Source: SpSt-398 sp041752235
GTDB taxonomy: Bacteria > Bacteroidota > Bacteroidia > Chitinophagales > Chitinophagaceae
Assembly (NCBI GenBank): GCA_041752235.1
Contig: JBGSHM010000001.1
Span: 228,379 to 292,378, forward strand
Reading direction: 5' to 3'
Length of the DNA: 64,000 nucleotides
The translations under genes were made by a program, and so were the position numbers. Of this stretch, positions 27,085-35,761 are shown piece by piece; the first letter of the stretch is position 1; every line of letters begins with the position of its first letter. Below the pieces are notes generated by a model. The model did not search any database, was not told the origin of the DNA, and worked only from the letters and a program-made list of their open reading frames with translations.

Positions 27085-27255
27085 ACTCCAGGTTTTGTTT
27101 CAATGAATAATCAAATTTCTAATCCCGGGCCGTAATAGGATTTCATAGAATTATCTACCTGTGGTGAAGAGTGAAACTTGTTCCTTCTAAATTAGATGAA
27201 TTTATATTTCCCTCCTTCTTCCTGTGGATAAAATCCTCATTAATGAGGAGATGTA

Positions 27256-27279
27256 TACCGGGAAATACTACTTACCGGG
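27256..27279. promoter_or_regulatory. Direct repeat TACCGGG, possible operator
   Basis: TACCGGG occurs at 27256-27262 and again at 27273-27279, 17 bp start to start, roughly one and a half turns apart. It lies between the regulator and the first CIS gene. Binding by the LuxR protein is a guess. Confidence 0.3.
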
Positions 27280-27325
27280 TATGTAATTCTACCAATTGTT
27301 CACAATTATTTCATGAGAAATGGGG

Positions 27326-27358
27326 ATTGTCTTTACCCTGTTTTCTCGAATACATTTG
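27326..27358 (+). promoter_or_regulatory. Candidate promoter of the CIS operon
   Basis: ATTG at 27326-27329 and TACATTTG at 27351-27358, 21 bp apart, fit the phylum consensus with a weaker -33 box. The predicted start near 27364 leaves a leader of about 26 bases before the ATG at 27391. The rest of the 306 bp between the regulator and this gene holds no coding sequence that I can support. Confidence 0.5.
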
Positions 27359-27390
27359 GAATCAGCAATATGCCATCGATAAAAGGAATA

Positions 27391-27636
27391 ATGGAAGGTC
27401 AAAAAGGCAAGATTCCGGTAGCCGTGGTGGAAGCCATATCCAGGGATAAAGATGATGCCATTCGGTCGGTGATCGACAAAGAAGTTATTCGCCGGTTACG
27501 CATTCAGAACAAAAAATTATTGGAACAGGTCTCCCGGCATAAGGAAGAATTGCGATCGAATCAGGAACGAAATGCACACTTACTGGATCAGGTAAATGAA
27601 ATGCTTAAAATCTTGAAAAGTAATACCAAGGCATGA
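27391..27636 (+). CDS. Small coiled-coil protein, first gene of the CIS operon
   Basis: From the ATG at 27391 the product has 81 residues: MEGQKGKIPVAVVEAISRD and then a long charged helix (RRLRIQNKKLLEQVSRHKEE, LRSNQERNAHLLDQVNEMLK). I do not recognise a family. The stop overlaps the start of the next gene (ATGA), which ties it to the operon. Other in-frame ATGs at 27370 and 27313 give 88 or 107 residues; I prefer 27391 because it lies downstream of the candidate promoter with an A-rich leader. A role in regulation or assembly of the particle is possible. Confidence 0.65.
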   Translation: MEGQKGKIPVAVVEAISRDKDDAIRSVIDKEVIRRLRIQNKKLLEQVSRHKEELRSNQERNAHLLDQVNEMLKILKSNTKA

Positions 27637-28244
27637 CGGAAACAACATTGAGTTTTTTAAGCGCACAGCTTAACAATTTTATTTTTCTTAAGGATCCCCT
27701 GAATTCTGCAGGCGCAATGACTTCGCCGGTGATATTGGACTCCATCGTGAACCAAAAAAATGAGCCCTTGCATACCGGAGGCGATTTTGTTTTCATGAAT
27801 CTGGTCAATATTGAAGAAGAAACGGTGGGTAAATCACAGATACCCTATTTAAGGACGGCGGATGATAAACTGAATGTACAGAACCCAGACATCAAACTGA
27901 ATCTGTATGTTCAGTTTTCCGCTTTTTCTGATTTGTCCACCGGAGGACAAAATCCCTATACCCGCGCGTTGAAATTGCTTGATCAGGTCATTCTCTTCTT
28001 TCAATTCAGAAACGTTTTTAATGCCAGTCATTATCCGGTACTGGCAGCAGCGGGGATGGACAAGATCATTGTAGAGCCGATCAGCCTCACCTTCGAGCAG
28101 CTCAACCATTTATGGGCCACCCTTGGGGCAAAATACCTTCCATCTGTTTTATACAAGATCAGGACATTGACATTCCGCGAAACAGGAATCACTCCGCAAC
28201 AACCCCTTATCCGGGAAGTGGTGGTACAAGACACTGCCATATGA
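27633..28244 (+). CDS. DUF4255 (Pvc16/Afp16 N-terminal-like) tail terminator or cap protein
   Basis: This 203-residue protein matches DUF4255, the family that includes the N-terminal part of Afp16/Pvc16, which caps the tube and sheath at the end away from the baseplate. Features are LSFLSAQLNNFI at the start, PVILDSIVNQKN, a central beta sheet IKLNLYVQFSAFSDLST, and a C-terminal LGAKYLPSVLYKIRTL. The LGAKYLPS-x-LYK-x-R segment is typical. It should sit at the membrane-distal end and set the final tube length together with the tape measure. It is coupled to both neighbours by 4 bp overlaps. Confidence 0.88.
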   Translation: MTETTLSFLSAQLNNFIFLKDPLNSAGAMTSPVILDSIVNQKNEPLHTGGDFVFMNLVNIEEETVGKSQIPYLRTADDKLNVQNPDIKLNLYVQFSAFSDLSTGGQNPYTRALKLLDQVILFFQFRNVFNASHYPVLAAAGMDKIIVEPISLTFEQLNHLWATLGAKYLPSVLYKIRTLTFRETGITPQQPLIREVVVQDTAI

Positions 28245-29296
28245 TCCGCCGGGGATTCTCCATATTATTCAATTTAAAGCTGGAAGCCACCTATTATTTT
28301 GGGCAGGATGTTTTTGATGAACTGGACATGATACCGACGGATGAGACCCGTCGTACGATGGAGAAATACCGGTTATTGCATAAGGTTGTCGACAACGGGA
28401 TTATTGTTTTGTATGAAAATGATGGGCCGGGAAGTGTGGTACCTGTTTATCCAATTCCCGTAGTAGAGACCTTTACTTTTTTCCTCCGTGTCAGCAACCC
28501 ATTTTTTTGGATGTATGCCGATGTACGGGGGTGGAAAAAGGATAGCGTTTTCCTATTGAGCAACCCCTCCTTTATTTCTGTAGCCAATCAGGTATTAATT
28601 CCTGCTTCTCCGCTCATGAACCCTATATCTTCTTTCCCGATGAGTTTTCGATACAAGGTCACTTTACAAACTGTAACTGGTCTGGTGGAGGTAAGAAATT
28701 CGGCGGGGTTGTTAATTCGTACTCACCTCGTGCGTCCCCTTGATCCTTCTGAGCCCGTTGGCACCAGTATGGAAGTAGCCGTTGACCTCACCGGTTTCAA
28801 GGAAGGGGTTTACCAGATCCGGTATGTAAACAGTGGGGGTACGACGAATGAAAATATTTTTTGTTCACCTAATCATACTTCCGATAACCTGGCTGTGGTG
28901 CAAATGAATTATCAGACAGGCGCCTGGACCGGGGCCAATCCGGATCAACAATACCTGATCCGTATCGGTCACCGGCAATCCAATTGGTTCTATGATATTC
29001 ATATCCGTGACAATACCACCCTTGGATTACTGGCCAATGACCTGGCTATCCAGCACCTGCCCGCCGGAGAACCACCCGTTGTATTCAATGCCATTCCCGC
29101 CTCCATTCCACCCACCAATGATTATGTGCGTTTCCAGTCCGCCGCCCAGGTGAACCATTGGAAAAGGCCTTTTCAGTTCAGGCTGACCAATGGGGCAGGA
29201 ACAAAAACCTATGTAGATGTACTGCCCCTCCCAGGCCCGCATGAGGTACAATGGGATGCCCTCAATTTGTTTACCAACATTATCGTGAATATTTAA
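28241..29296 (+). CDS. CIS-linked protein of unknown function (351 residues)
   Basis: The ATG at 28241 overlaps the DUF4255 stop (ATGA) and gives MIRRGFSILFNLKLEATYYF, 351 residues. The open frame extends upstream to 28112 but only within DUF4255. The protein looks beta-rich: a region PVVETFTFFLRVSNPFFWMY, then YQIRYVNSGGTTNE, and a C-terminal domain ending in EVQWDALNLFTNIIVNI. I do not recognise a family. Its position between the cap and the sheath suggests a structural role, such as a second cap or an adaptor to the cell envelope. No signal peptide or membrane helix is visible. Confidence 0.7.
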   Translation: MIRRGFSILFNLKLEATYYFGQDVFDELDMIPTDETRRTMEKYRLLHKVVDNGIIVLYENDGPGSVVPVYPIPVVETFTFFLRVSNPFFWMYADVRGWKKDSVFLLSNPSFISVANQVLIPASPLMNPISSFPMSFRYKVTLQTVTGLVEVRNSAGLLIRTHLVRPLDPSEPVGTSMEVAVDLTGFKEGVYQIRYVNSGGTTNENIFCSPNHTSDNLAVVQMNYQTGAWTGANPDQQYLIRIGHRQSNWFYDIHIRDNTTLGLLANDLAIQHLPAGEPPVVFNAIPASIPPTNDYVRFQSAAQVNHWKRPFQFRLTNGAGTKTYVDVLPLPGPHEVQWDALNLFTNIIVNI

Positions 29297-29325
29297 AACA
29301 TTCCTCATTTCAAAACACTACCAGT

Positions 29326-31512
29326 ATGATTTATACCGCATTAAAAACCCCGGGAGTTTATGTAAACGAGATCTCCATATTCCCACCATCAGTGGCCCAG
29401 GTACCAACGGCCATTCCGGCATTTATCGGGTACACCGAAAAACATGAATCAACAAACGGAGAATCCCTTCGTTTGAAGCCAACCAAGATAAGTTCACTTG
29501 TGGAATATCAGTTGTATTTCGGGAATGGCCCAAAACTGGTATTTGATAAAAATACAGGCAACGGGGTTGAGCTTGATTCCAATAACCAGGTAGTCAAATC
29601 AATTAATAAACAGAGTTATTATCTCTTTGACTCCCTACAGCTATTCTTTGCCAATGGTGGTGGCGAATGTTATATCATTTCTGTTGACCCATACAGGCCA
29701 GATGGTACGGTTCAATTGGGAAGCCCTACCACAGGTATGACCGGTGGATTGGAGGTACTCAAAGAAGTCGACGAGCCTACCATGATTGTTTTTCCTGATG
29801 CGATTTCTATGGCAGGACTTGACCTTTATACCCTTCAGCAAAGTGCCCTTTCACAATGTGCTGAACTGATGGACCGGGTTGGGGTTTTCGATATAAAAGA
29901 GGCCATTGACAAAAGCCAACTGACTGCCAATGTCAAAGAGTTTCGGGACAATATTGGAATGAGCTATCTCAAATATGGAGCGGTTTACGCGCCCTGGCTG
30001 AAAGTCGGAATTCGGAAAGATGTTCACTATGCAGATATCAAAGGTCAGATTGTTAAGGCAGGAACAAATATTGCCATCGATTTGACCACCTTGGTCAAAA
30101 ATGTTTCAGCAGTCGACGAAGCAATTATAAAAGGATTGATCACATCCCTTAATGAGATCGTTGAAGACCGTTTGTTTATAGAGAGCCGGATTGATTCCTT
30201 CTTAAGTACTTCAAACGCGGAGTTTGCAGAATTCTCCCCGGTTGGATATGCCATCGATTACCCCTCTCTCGCCGAGGGATTTGATATAATGGCCAATGAA
30301 GTTTATAACCGAATTGCGGAGGCAGAATCAGAGCCAGCGGCCACGCAACCAGCCAAGGTAACGGCTTCTGCAAATGAATTGCTGAAACTACTTCGCCAGG
30401 TTTATAATCTGACCATCCTTCTCGATGATTTTGGATTTAAAGATGCCGCCTTTATAAAGAATCAAAAATTAGTGGAGAATACCTGGGGTCTGCTGGGTTT
30501 TACCGCACCATTCCCCGCTTTCCCAACGAATGCACTTGGCGATTTTCTAACACAACTTACCCTTTTGTCAACCTGGGATGCCACACTTGCCGACAGCACA
30601 ATTGATGGCGTTAAATTACTCGCAGTCAATGCAGCGTTGGTAAGAGCCGGTGCCCCTGTTTCCGATCTTAACTTCCAAACCTTTAACCTGCCTGCGGCTG
30701 TGGCAAATGCGGCAACGACATTGCAGGTACCTGCCCCTGCCTCAGATGCTGACAGGCTGATCAATCAACGGGCGGCAGTTGGTAAGATCAAAGGCCTCTT
30801 CACCTATTTTCACAATATTGTTTCCAGCGTACTTTCCTTTGTTTCAATCCTGGAACGTTCTACCGAGGACGCCCTGATTAAATCATGGCCTGTTTACAAA
30901 AGCATCATTGATGCGATAAATAATACACTAACCAAAGTGCCACCCTCCGGGGCGATGGCCGGCGTCTATTCCCGGGTGGATAGCGAAAGAGGAGTATGGA
31001 AATCACCAGCTAACGTGAGTGTCACCCTCTCAAAAGGCACCCTTGTAAACATCAATGACAAAACGCAGGAATCCTTAAATGTGGATGTAGATGCCGGAAA
31101 ATCTGTCAACGCCATCCGCGTATTCAGTGGAAAAGGAGTAATGGTGTGGGGTGCACGTACCCTGGCCGGGAATGACAATGAGTGGAGATACATTAGTGTC
31201 CGCCGATTCTTCAATATGGTTGAGGAGTCAATTAAGAAGGCAACCTCCTGGGTCGTCTTTGAACCCAATGATGCCAATACCTGGGTGAAGGTGAAGAGTA
31301 TGATCGAAAATTACCTCACACTTTTATGGCGCCAGGGTGCTTTGGCCGGGGCTAAACCCGAAGAAGCCTTCCGCGTATATGTTGGCCTGAATCAGACGAT
31401 GACTTTTGTGGACATCCTCGAAGGACGGATGATCATACGTATCGAAATGGCCGCTGTTCGCCCAGCCGAATTCATCATCCTGGAGTTCACCCATAAAGTA
31501 CAAACCTCCTGA
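29326..31512 (+). CDS. Contractile tail sheath protein, single large copy
   Basis: The ATG at 29326 gives 728 residues starting TALKTPGVYVNEISIFPP, with VPTAIPAFIGYTE, the classical sheath N-terminus. The C-terminal 140 residues are the conserved sheath core: VWGARTLAGNDNEWRYISVR, RFFNMVEESIKKATSWVVFE, and LAGAKPEEAFRVYVGLNQ. The part between about residues 150 and 580 is an unusually long, helical insertion. Afp and PVC have three smaller sheath proteins of about 350-450 residues; here only one is present. The contracted sheath drives the inner tube through the target membrane. The longer in-frame start at 29251 lies inside the previous gene. Confidence 0.93.
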   Translation: MIYTALKTPGVYVNEISIFPPSVAQVPTAIPAFIGYTEKHESTNGESLRLKPTKISSLVEYQLYFGNGPKLVFDKNTGNGVELDSNNQVVKSINKQSYYLFDSLQLFFANGGGECYIISVDPYRPDGTVQLGSPTTGMTGGLEVLKEVDEPTMIVFPDAISMAGLDLYTLQQSALSQCAELMDRVGVFDIKEAIDKSQLTANVKEFRDNIGMSYLKYGAVYAPWLKVGIRKDVHYADIKGQIVKAGTNIAIDLTTLVKNVSAVDEAIIKGLITSLNEIVEDRLFIESRIDSFLSTSNAEFAEFSPVGYAIDYPSLAEGFDIMANEVYNRIAEAESEPAATQPAKVTASANELLKLLRQVYNLTILLDDFGFKDAAFIKNQKLVENTWGLLGFTAPFPAFPTNALGDFLTQLTLLSTWDATLADSTIDGVKLLAVNAALVRAGAPVSDLNFQTFNLPAAVANAATTLQVPAPASDADRLINQRAAVGKIKGLFTYFHNIVSSVLSFVSILERSTEDALIKSWPVYKSIIDAINNTLTKVPPSGAMAGVYSRVDSERGVWKSPANVSVTLSKGTLVNINDKTQESLNVDVDAGKSVNAIRVFSGKGVMVWGARTLAGNDNEWRYISVRRFFNMVEESIKKATSWVVFEPNDANTWVKVKSMIENYLTLLWRQGALAGAKPEEAFRVYVGLNQTMTFVDILEGRMIIRIEMAAVRPAEFIILEFTHKVQTS

Positions 31513-31549
31513 TACAACCCATTTCAATCATCAATTAATATAAAAACTT

Positions 31550-31981
31550 ATGGCTAATTATCCACTGCCCGCTTTTCATTTTGTGGTCGATTGGGGTGGC
31601 TCCAATGTCGGGTTCACCGAGATCACCGGGTTAACCTACGAAATACAGGCGATTGAATACCGGGATGGCTCTAACCCTGAATTTCATGTGACCAAGATGC
31701 CGGGCATTCAGAAATACAATAACATCACCATGAAACGTGGGGTGTTTCAAAAAGACAATGAGTTCTTCCAATGGGTGAACACGGTGAAGATGAATACCAT
31801 TGAAAGAAGGGATATCACGATCAAACTACTCAACGAGAACCACGAGCCGGTGATGAGCTGGAAAGTAAAACAGGCATTTCCGGTAAAACTCGAAGGCCCC
31901 AGCATGAAAGCAAGTGGCAATGAGGTGGCGATCGAGTCCGTCGAACTGGCCCATGAAGGTTTCACCATTGAAGCCAATTGA
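31550..31981 (+). CDS. Tail tube protein 1 (gp19/Afp1-like)
   Basis: The 143-residue product matches the phage T4 gp19/Hcp-like tube family: PLPAFHFVVDWGGSNVGFTE, ITGLTYEIQAIEYRDGSNPE, then YNNITMKRGVFQKDNEFFQW, and the end ESVELAHEGF. Hexamers stack to form the inner tube that carries effectors. It lies 37 bp after the sheath gene and is likely the abundant tube subunit because it follows the sheath. Confidence 0.93.
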   Translation: MANYPLPAFHFVVDWGGSNVGFTEITGLTYEIQAIEYRDGSNPEFHVTKMPGIQKYNNITMKRGVFQKDNEFFQWVNTVKMNTIERRDITIKLLNENHEPVMSWKVKQAFPVKLEGPSMKASGNEVAIESVELAHEGFTIEAN

Positions 31982-31983
31982 TC

Positions 31984-32451
31984 ATGGAAGAGAGCAAGTT
32001 TGACTATCCGCCGGTGGGTTTTCATTTCCGCGTGGAATTCAAGTTTCAGGATACCCAATTCCAGGGGGGTAACTCAGAGATCCAATTCCAGGAAGTCAGT
32101 GGTTTGAATAAAGAAATGACCACCGAGGAATTGATCGAAGGAGGAGAGAACCGGTTCATTTACCGTTTTCCTAAAGGAGCCAAGTACTCCAACCTGATTC
32201 TTAAACGTGGAATGCGGCCGGATTCAAAGATCATTGAGTGGGTAAAAAATTCCATCGATTCCTTTGATTTCAAACCGGTAGATCTCACCGTCACCTTGCT
32301 CAACCCGGATCACGATCCATTGGTGGTATGGGAATTTGTCAAGTGTTGGCCCGTGAAGTGGGCCACCAATGACCTGAAAGCCCAGGAGAATGCGATCGCC
32401 ATCGAAACGCTTGAGTTGAGTTTTAATTACTACAACCAGAAAAAACCCTGA
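31984..32451 (+). CDS. Tail tube protein 2 (gp19/Afp5-like)
   Basis: A second, 155-residue tube paralogue. Shared features with tube protein 1 are FHFRVEFKFQDTQFQGG, FQEVSGLNKEM, KYSNLILKRGM, and a C-terminal AIAIETLELSFNYY. Its N-terminus EESKFDYPPVGFHF differs. In Afp-type systems an extra tube protein (Afp5) forms the layer nearest the baseplate, and this gene could do that. I use the ATG at 31984; a TTG at 31978 overlaps the previous stop. Confidence 0.9.
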   Translation: MEESKFDYPPVGFHFRVEFKFQDTQFQGGNSEIQFQEVSGLNKEMTTEELIEGGENRFIYRFPKGAKYSNLILKRGMRPDSKIIEWVKNSIDSFDFKPVDLTVTLLNPDHDPLVVWEFVKCWPVKWATNDLKAQENAIAIETLELSFNYYNQKKP

Positions 32452-32453
32452 CC

Positions 32454-32624
32454 ATGCCTGTTGAAATCCGGGAACTGATCATACGTGCCAATGTTGGCAA
32501 TCCCAACCAGGGCGGCAGCAATAATGCCACCGGCAACGACACGGAAGCCGTTCCCAAAGAAGAGATCGTAAAAGAATGTTTACAACAGGTCATGGACATT
32601 GTTAAAGACAAATCTGAACGCTGA
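32454..32624 (+). CDS. DUF5908 small CIS protein
   Basis: A 56-residue protein, MPVEIRELIIRANVGNPNQG to KSER, beginning 2 bp after the second tube gene and ending in TGATG that starts the next gene. The start MPVEIRELIIRA is the hallmark of DUF5908, short proteins found almost only in injection-system clusters of Bacteroidota. The middle is Asn/Gly-rich and the C-terminal half (EEIVKECLQQVMDIVKDK) a helix. The role is unknown; its position between tube and hub suggests a baseplate or assembly part. Confidence 0.85.
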   Translation: MPVEIRELIIRANVGNPNQGGSNNATGNDTEAVPKEEIVKECLQQVMDIVKDKSER

Positions 32625-33307
32625 TGTCACAAGGTGCAAAATCAGGCGAACTGGTCAAGATGTACATCGAGTCCTTTGATGACGAAAAGTTCCAGAACAA
32701 ACGGAGCGATCGTTTCGAAGCGATGTTCAATCCGAATAAGTACAACCTGAAGTACGAGATCGAATACGATAAGAAAGGCGCTTCAGGCTCCTCTCCAAGC
32801 GCACCCAAGTTTTCCAACATGAAGCAACAGGAGCTGTCGTTGGAGTTCTTTTTGGATAGCACCGGTGTGGAAAATGCAGAGGGCATTTTTGTAGACCAAA
32901 AAGTGGATGAATTTTTAAAAGTGGCCTATAAATACGAAGGGAGTAAGCATAAGAACAATTACCTCCGGGTTACCTGGTCATATCTGGTTTTTGATTCCGT
33001 GTTGAAAGAAGCAGATATTTCCTTTGTCCTGTTTCGAAGTGATGGACGTCCGTTACGGGCCCGGATCAATGCCAAATTTCTCGGCTTTGTCAGTGATCAA
33101 AAAAGAGTGTTGTCCGATAAGGCGCAATCACCGGATATCACCCATTACCGGGAAGTTAAAGAGAAAGAGAAACTCCCTTTGTTGGCGCAGGGCATTTATT
33201 CCAGCAATCAATACTATCTCGATGTGGCCAGGTGTAATAAACTGGTCAATTTTCGAAAACTCAAAACCGGGCAGGCGCTTTATTTCCCGCCCCTGGTGAA
33301 TGAATAA
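32624..33307 (+). CDS. LysM-containing baseplate hub protein (Afp7-like)
   Basis: The 227-residue product contains a CIS-specific N-terminal domain (YIESFDDEKFQNKRSDRFEA, then MFNPNKYNLKYEIEYDK) and a C-terminal LysM domain over about residues 170-225 with GIYSSNQYYLDVARCNKLVN and LKTGQALYFPPL. Afp7/Pvc7 of this shape sits between the tube and spike in the baseplate hub. MFNPNKYNLKYE is a strongly conserved start in this family. The start codon overlaps the previous stop by one base. Confidence 0.9.
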   Translation: MSQGAKSGELVKMYIESFDDEKFQNKRSDRFEAMFNPNKYNLKYEIEYDKKGASGSSPSAPKFSNMKQQELSLEFFLDSTGVENAEGIFVDQKVDEFLKVAYKYEGSKHKNNYLRVTWSYLVFDSVLKEADISFVLFRSDGRPLRARINAKFLGFVSDQKRVLSDKAQSPDITHYREVKEKEKLPLLAQGIYSSNQYYLDVARCNKLVNFRKLKTGQALYFPPLVNE

Positions 33308-35054
33308 AATGACCGCAAGCGAACAAAATACCGCCTCCCAGTCATCGCCGACATTTAAGGTCATCGTCAATGGCAATGCCATACCTCAGGAATACAACCT
33401 GGTTTCGATGATGATCCTTCATGAGGTGAACCGACTTTCAACAGCCAGGTTGGTCTTTTTGGATGGAGAGGCTTCGAAGAATGATTTCCCATTAAGTAAT
33501 AAACCGGATTTTTTGCCGGGAGCAACAGTAAAGATTGAAGCCGGCTATAATGGAGAGAATGAAGATATTTTCCAGGGAATCGTTATTCGGCAGAGTGTGA
33601 AATTGAATAATAATAAGTCGAGTTTTTTATTGGTGGAATGTCGCCACAAGGCTGTGATGATGACCAAGGTCAGAAAGAGCAAGATCTTTCTGGAACAAAA
33701 AGACAGTGACATTTTCGGCACCATTGCCGGCCCGCACCAGGTGTCGTTGGAAAATGATGATACCACCGTAGAATATCCGGAGATGGTTCAGTTTCATTGC
33801 AGCGACTGGGATTTTCTGATTAGTCGTGCCGAAGCAAACGGATTTCTGGTTTGGGGTGAGGGAGAAAAATTGATGGTAAAAAAACCATCACTCTCCGGAG
33901 ACGGCGTGATGGAGCTCAAGTTTGGCGTCAACCTGCTTGAGTTTGATTCTGAATTGGATGGCCGGTGGCAGTTTGAATCTGTCAAAGCATACGGATGGGA
34001 TCCATCCACGCATGAACCATTAGAGTCAGAGAGTAGCTTTTCAGATAGCCTTGGCCAGGGTAATGCATCCTCGGGCGATCTCGCTGGTAAAACAGGTGAC
34101 AAAGCATGTACAATCACACATGGGGGAGCGATCAATGATTCGGAATTGAGGGTCTGGGCAGATGCACAGCAATTGAAGTTTGCCTTATCACGCATTCGGG
34201 GACGCGCCAAATGCAAAGGGGCATCCACATTAAAACCAGGAAAACTGGTGACGCTGGCAGGGATGGGAGACCGTTTCAATGGCAAGGCCTTTCTCTCCGG
34301 GGTGCGTCACGAGATCAATCAGGGCAACTGGCATACGGATGTGGCTTTTGGGCTATCACCAAAATCATTCATCCGTGAACATGATGTAAATGAAAATCCA
34401 GCATCCGGACTATTACCCGGGGTCAATGGCTTACAGATCGGGATCGTATCCCAACTTGAAAAGGATCCGCTGGGTGAGGACAGGGTGATGGTTAAGATCC
34501 CGATGACGGATAAGGATGCGGATGGCGTTTGGGCTCGCCAGGCGCTACTGGATGCGGGGAAAGAACGGGGTAGTTTTTTTCGACCTGAAATAGGGGATGA
34601 AGTGATACTGGGTTTTCTGAATGATGACCCCCGCCACCCGGTGATCCTGGGCATGTTAAATAGTTCCAAGCTTCCGGCAGTTACTCAAGCGAAGGATACC
34701 AATCATTTTAAAGGTTTTGTAACCCGGGAGAAAATGAAAATCTGGTTTGATGATGAAAACAAAACACTGGAGATATCCACGGATGCGGGAAACAGCATTC
34801 GCCTGGATGAGAAGGATAAGAAGATCGCGTTGAAGGATCAGCATGGAAATGAAATTACGATGAGCAAGGACGGGATCGTCATAAAAAGTATTAAGGATAT
34901 CAAACTCGATGCAGCCTCTGGTAAAATCGGGGCCAGTGGCAATGAGATTGAATCATCTGCCAATTCCAAATTAAAACTATCGGGGAATGGGTCAGCGGAA
35001 ATGTCTTCCGGCGGGACCACCTCTGTAAAGGGTTCGATGGTACAGATCAATTAA
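33300..35054 (+). CDS. VgrG/gp5-gp27-like spike protein (Afp8-like)
   Basis: The 584-residue protein forms the trimeric central spike. The gp27-like part covers about residues 15-350 (HEVNRLSTARLVFLDGE, then TVKIEAGYNGENEDIFQGIV). An OB-fold gp5/gpV domain follows at about 370-460: GIVSQLEKDPLGEDRVMVKI, and PEIGDEVILGFLNDDPRHPV. The C-terminal tail is a beta-helix of short repeats (NEITMSKDGIVIKSIKDIKL, then SANSKLKLSGNGSAEMSS) to which the PAAR tip binds. It starts 8 bp inside the previous gene; an ATG at 33309 is another possible start. No fused enzyme domain follows the spike. Confidence 0.93.
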   Translation: MNKMTASEQNTASQSSPTFKVIVNGNAIPQEYNLVSMMILHEVNRLSTARLVFLDGEASKNDFPLSNKPDFLPGATVKIEAGYNGENEDIFQGIVIRQSVKLNNNKSSFLLVECRHKAVMMTKVRKSKIFLEQKDSDIFGTIAGPHQVSLENDDTTVEYPEMVQFHCSDWDFLISRAEANGFLVWGEGEKLMVKKPSLSGDGVMELKFGVNLLEFDSELDGRWQFESVKAYGWDPSTHEPLESESSFSDSLGQGNASSGDLAGKTGDKACTITHGGAINDSELRVWADAQQLKFALSRIRGRAKCKGASTLKPGKLVTLAGMGDRFNGKAFLSGVRHEINQGNWHTDVAFGLSPKSFIREHDVNENPASGLLPGVNGLQIGIVSQLEKDPLGEDRVMVKIPMTDKDADGVWARQALLDAGKERGSFFRPEIGDEVILGFLNDDPRHPVILGMLNSSKLPAVTQAKDTNHFKGFVTREKMKIWFDDENKTLEISTDAGNSIRLDEKDKKIALKDQHGNEITMSKDGIVIKSIKDIKLDAASGKIGASGNEIESSANSKLKLSGNGSAEMSSGGTTSVKGSMVQIN

Positions 35055-35064
35055 AAAACGAAAT

Positions 35065-35343
35065 ATGCCAGCAGCAGTACGCGTAACAGATACCACCACA
35101 CATGGTGGAACTGTAACAGGTCCAGGGGCCACCACTGTTATGATCGGTGGGATGCCGGCCGCAGTGGCCGGGGATATGCATGTGTGTTCTTTGCCGCCTA
35201 CCGGACATCAACCAACGGCCAGCCCCTTTCCTTCCGGAAGCAGTAAGGTCATGATCGCCGGACGACCGGCGATACGCGTGGGTGATTCTTGTGGTTGCGG
35301 TGCAGCAGCCGTGGTGGGTTGTCCTACCGTGATGATCGGATAA
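35065..35343 (+). CDS. PAAR-domain spike tip protein
   Basis: The 92-residue protein has PAAR repeats: MPAAVRVTDTTTHGGTV, then TTVMIGGMPAAVAGDMHVC and KVMIAGRPAIRVGDSC. The end is SCGCGAAAVVGCPTVMIG. PAAR proteins fold into a cone with a metal site at the tip, formed here by His and Cys residues (THGG, HVC, SCGCG), that sharpens the spike. The gene lies between spike and gp25, the place of Afp10. No effector is fused to it. Confidence 0.9.
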   Translation: MPAAVRVTDTTTHGGTVTGPGATTVMIGGMPAAVAGDMHVCSLPPTGHQPTASPFPSGSSKVMIAGRPAIRVGDSCGCGAAAVVGCPTVMIG

Positions 35344-35353
35344 AAATTTTAAC

Positions 35354-35761
35354 ATGAGTGACAAATCACAATTCATAGGAACTGGTTGGGCCTTCCCGCC
35401 CGCCTTTGATCAGGCCACGGGTGGTACAGTGATGAGTACAGGATATGAAGATATTGGTGGAAGCCTGCATATCCTGTTGTCTACTACACTTGGCGAACGG
35501 GTCATGCGACCCGATTATGGATGTAACCTGCGTGACTATGTTTTCAGTCCGCTTAACACTTCGATGGAAGCCTATATCCGCAAATTGGTAGAGGATGCCA
35601 TCATCTATTACGAACCACGTATCACCCTCGAGAAGCTGGGTGTCGAATTTCGTGATACGGAAGGATTGTTATTGATCACAATTGATTATATGATCGATGC
35701 CACCAATTCAAGAGCCAATTATGTATATCCCTATTATATCAAAGAGGGGACCAATATATGA
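35354..35761 (+). CDS. Baseplate wedge protein, gp25-like (Afp9)
   Basis: This 135-residue protein has the gp25/lysozyme-like wedge fold: VMSTGYEDIGGSLHILLSTT, then LGERVMRPDYGCNLRDYVFS and YIRKLVEDAIIYYEPRITLE. The E-R-x-M-x-P-x-Y-G-x-x-L motif is a signature. gp25 starts sheath assembly on the baseplate. Its stop overlaps the next start (ATGA). Confidence 0.92.
   Translation: MSDKSQFIGTGWAFPPAFDQATGGTVMSTGYEDIGGSLHILLSTTLGERVMRPDYGCNLRDYVFSPLNTSMEAYIRKLVEDAIIYYEPRITLEKLGVEFRDTEGLLLITIDYMIDATNSRANYVYPYYIKEGTNI

Noticed and set aside
27171..27449. A 92-codon open frame ahead of the CIS operon
   Set aside because: It overlaps the coiled-coil gene in another frame, has mixed composition, and shows no protein-like pattern.
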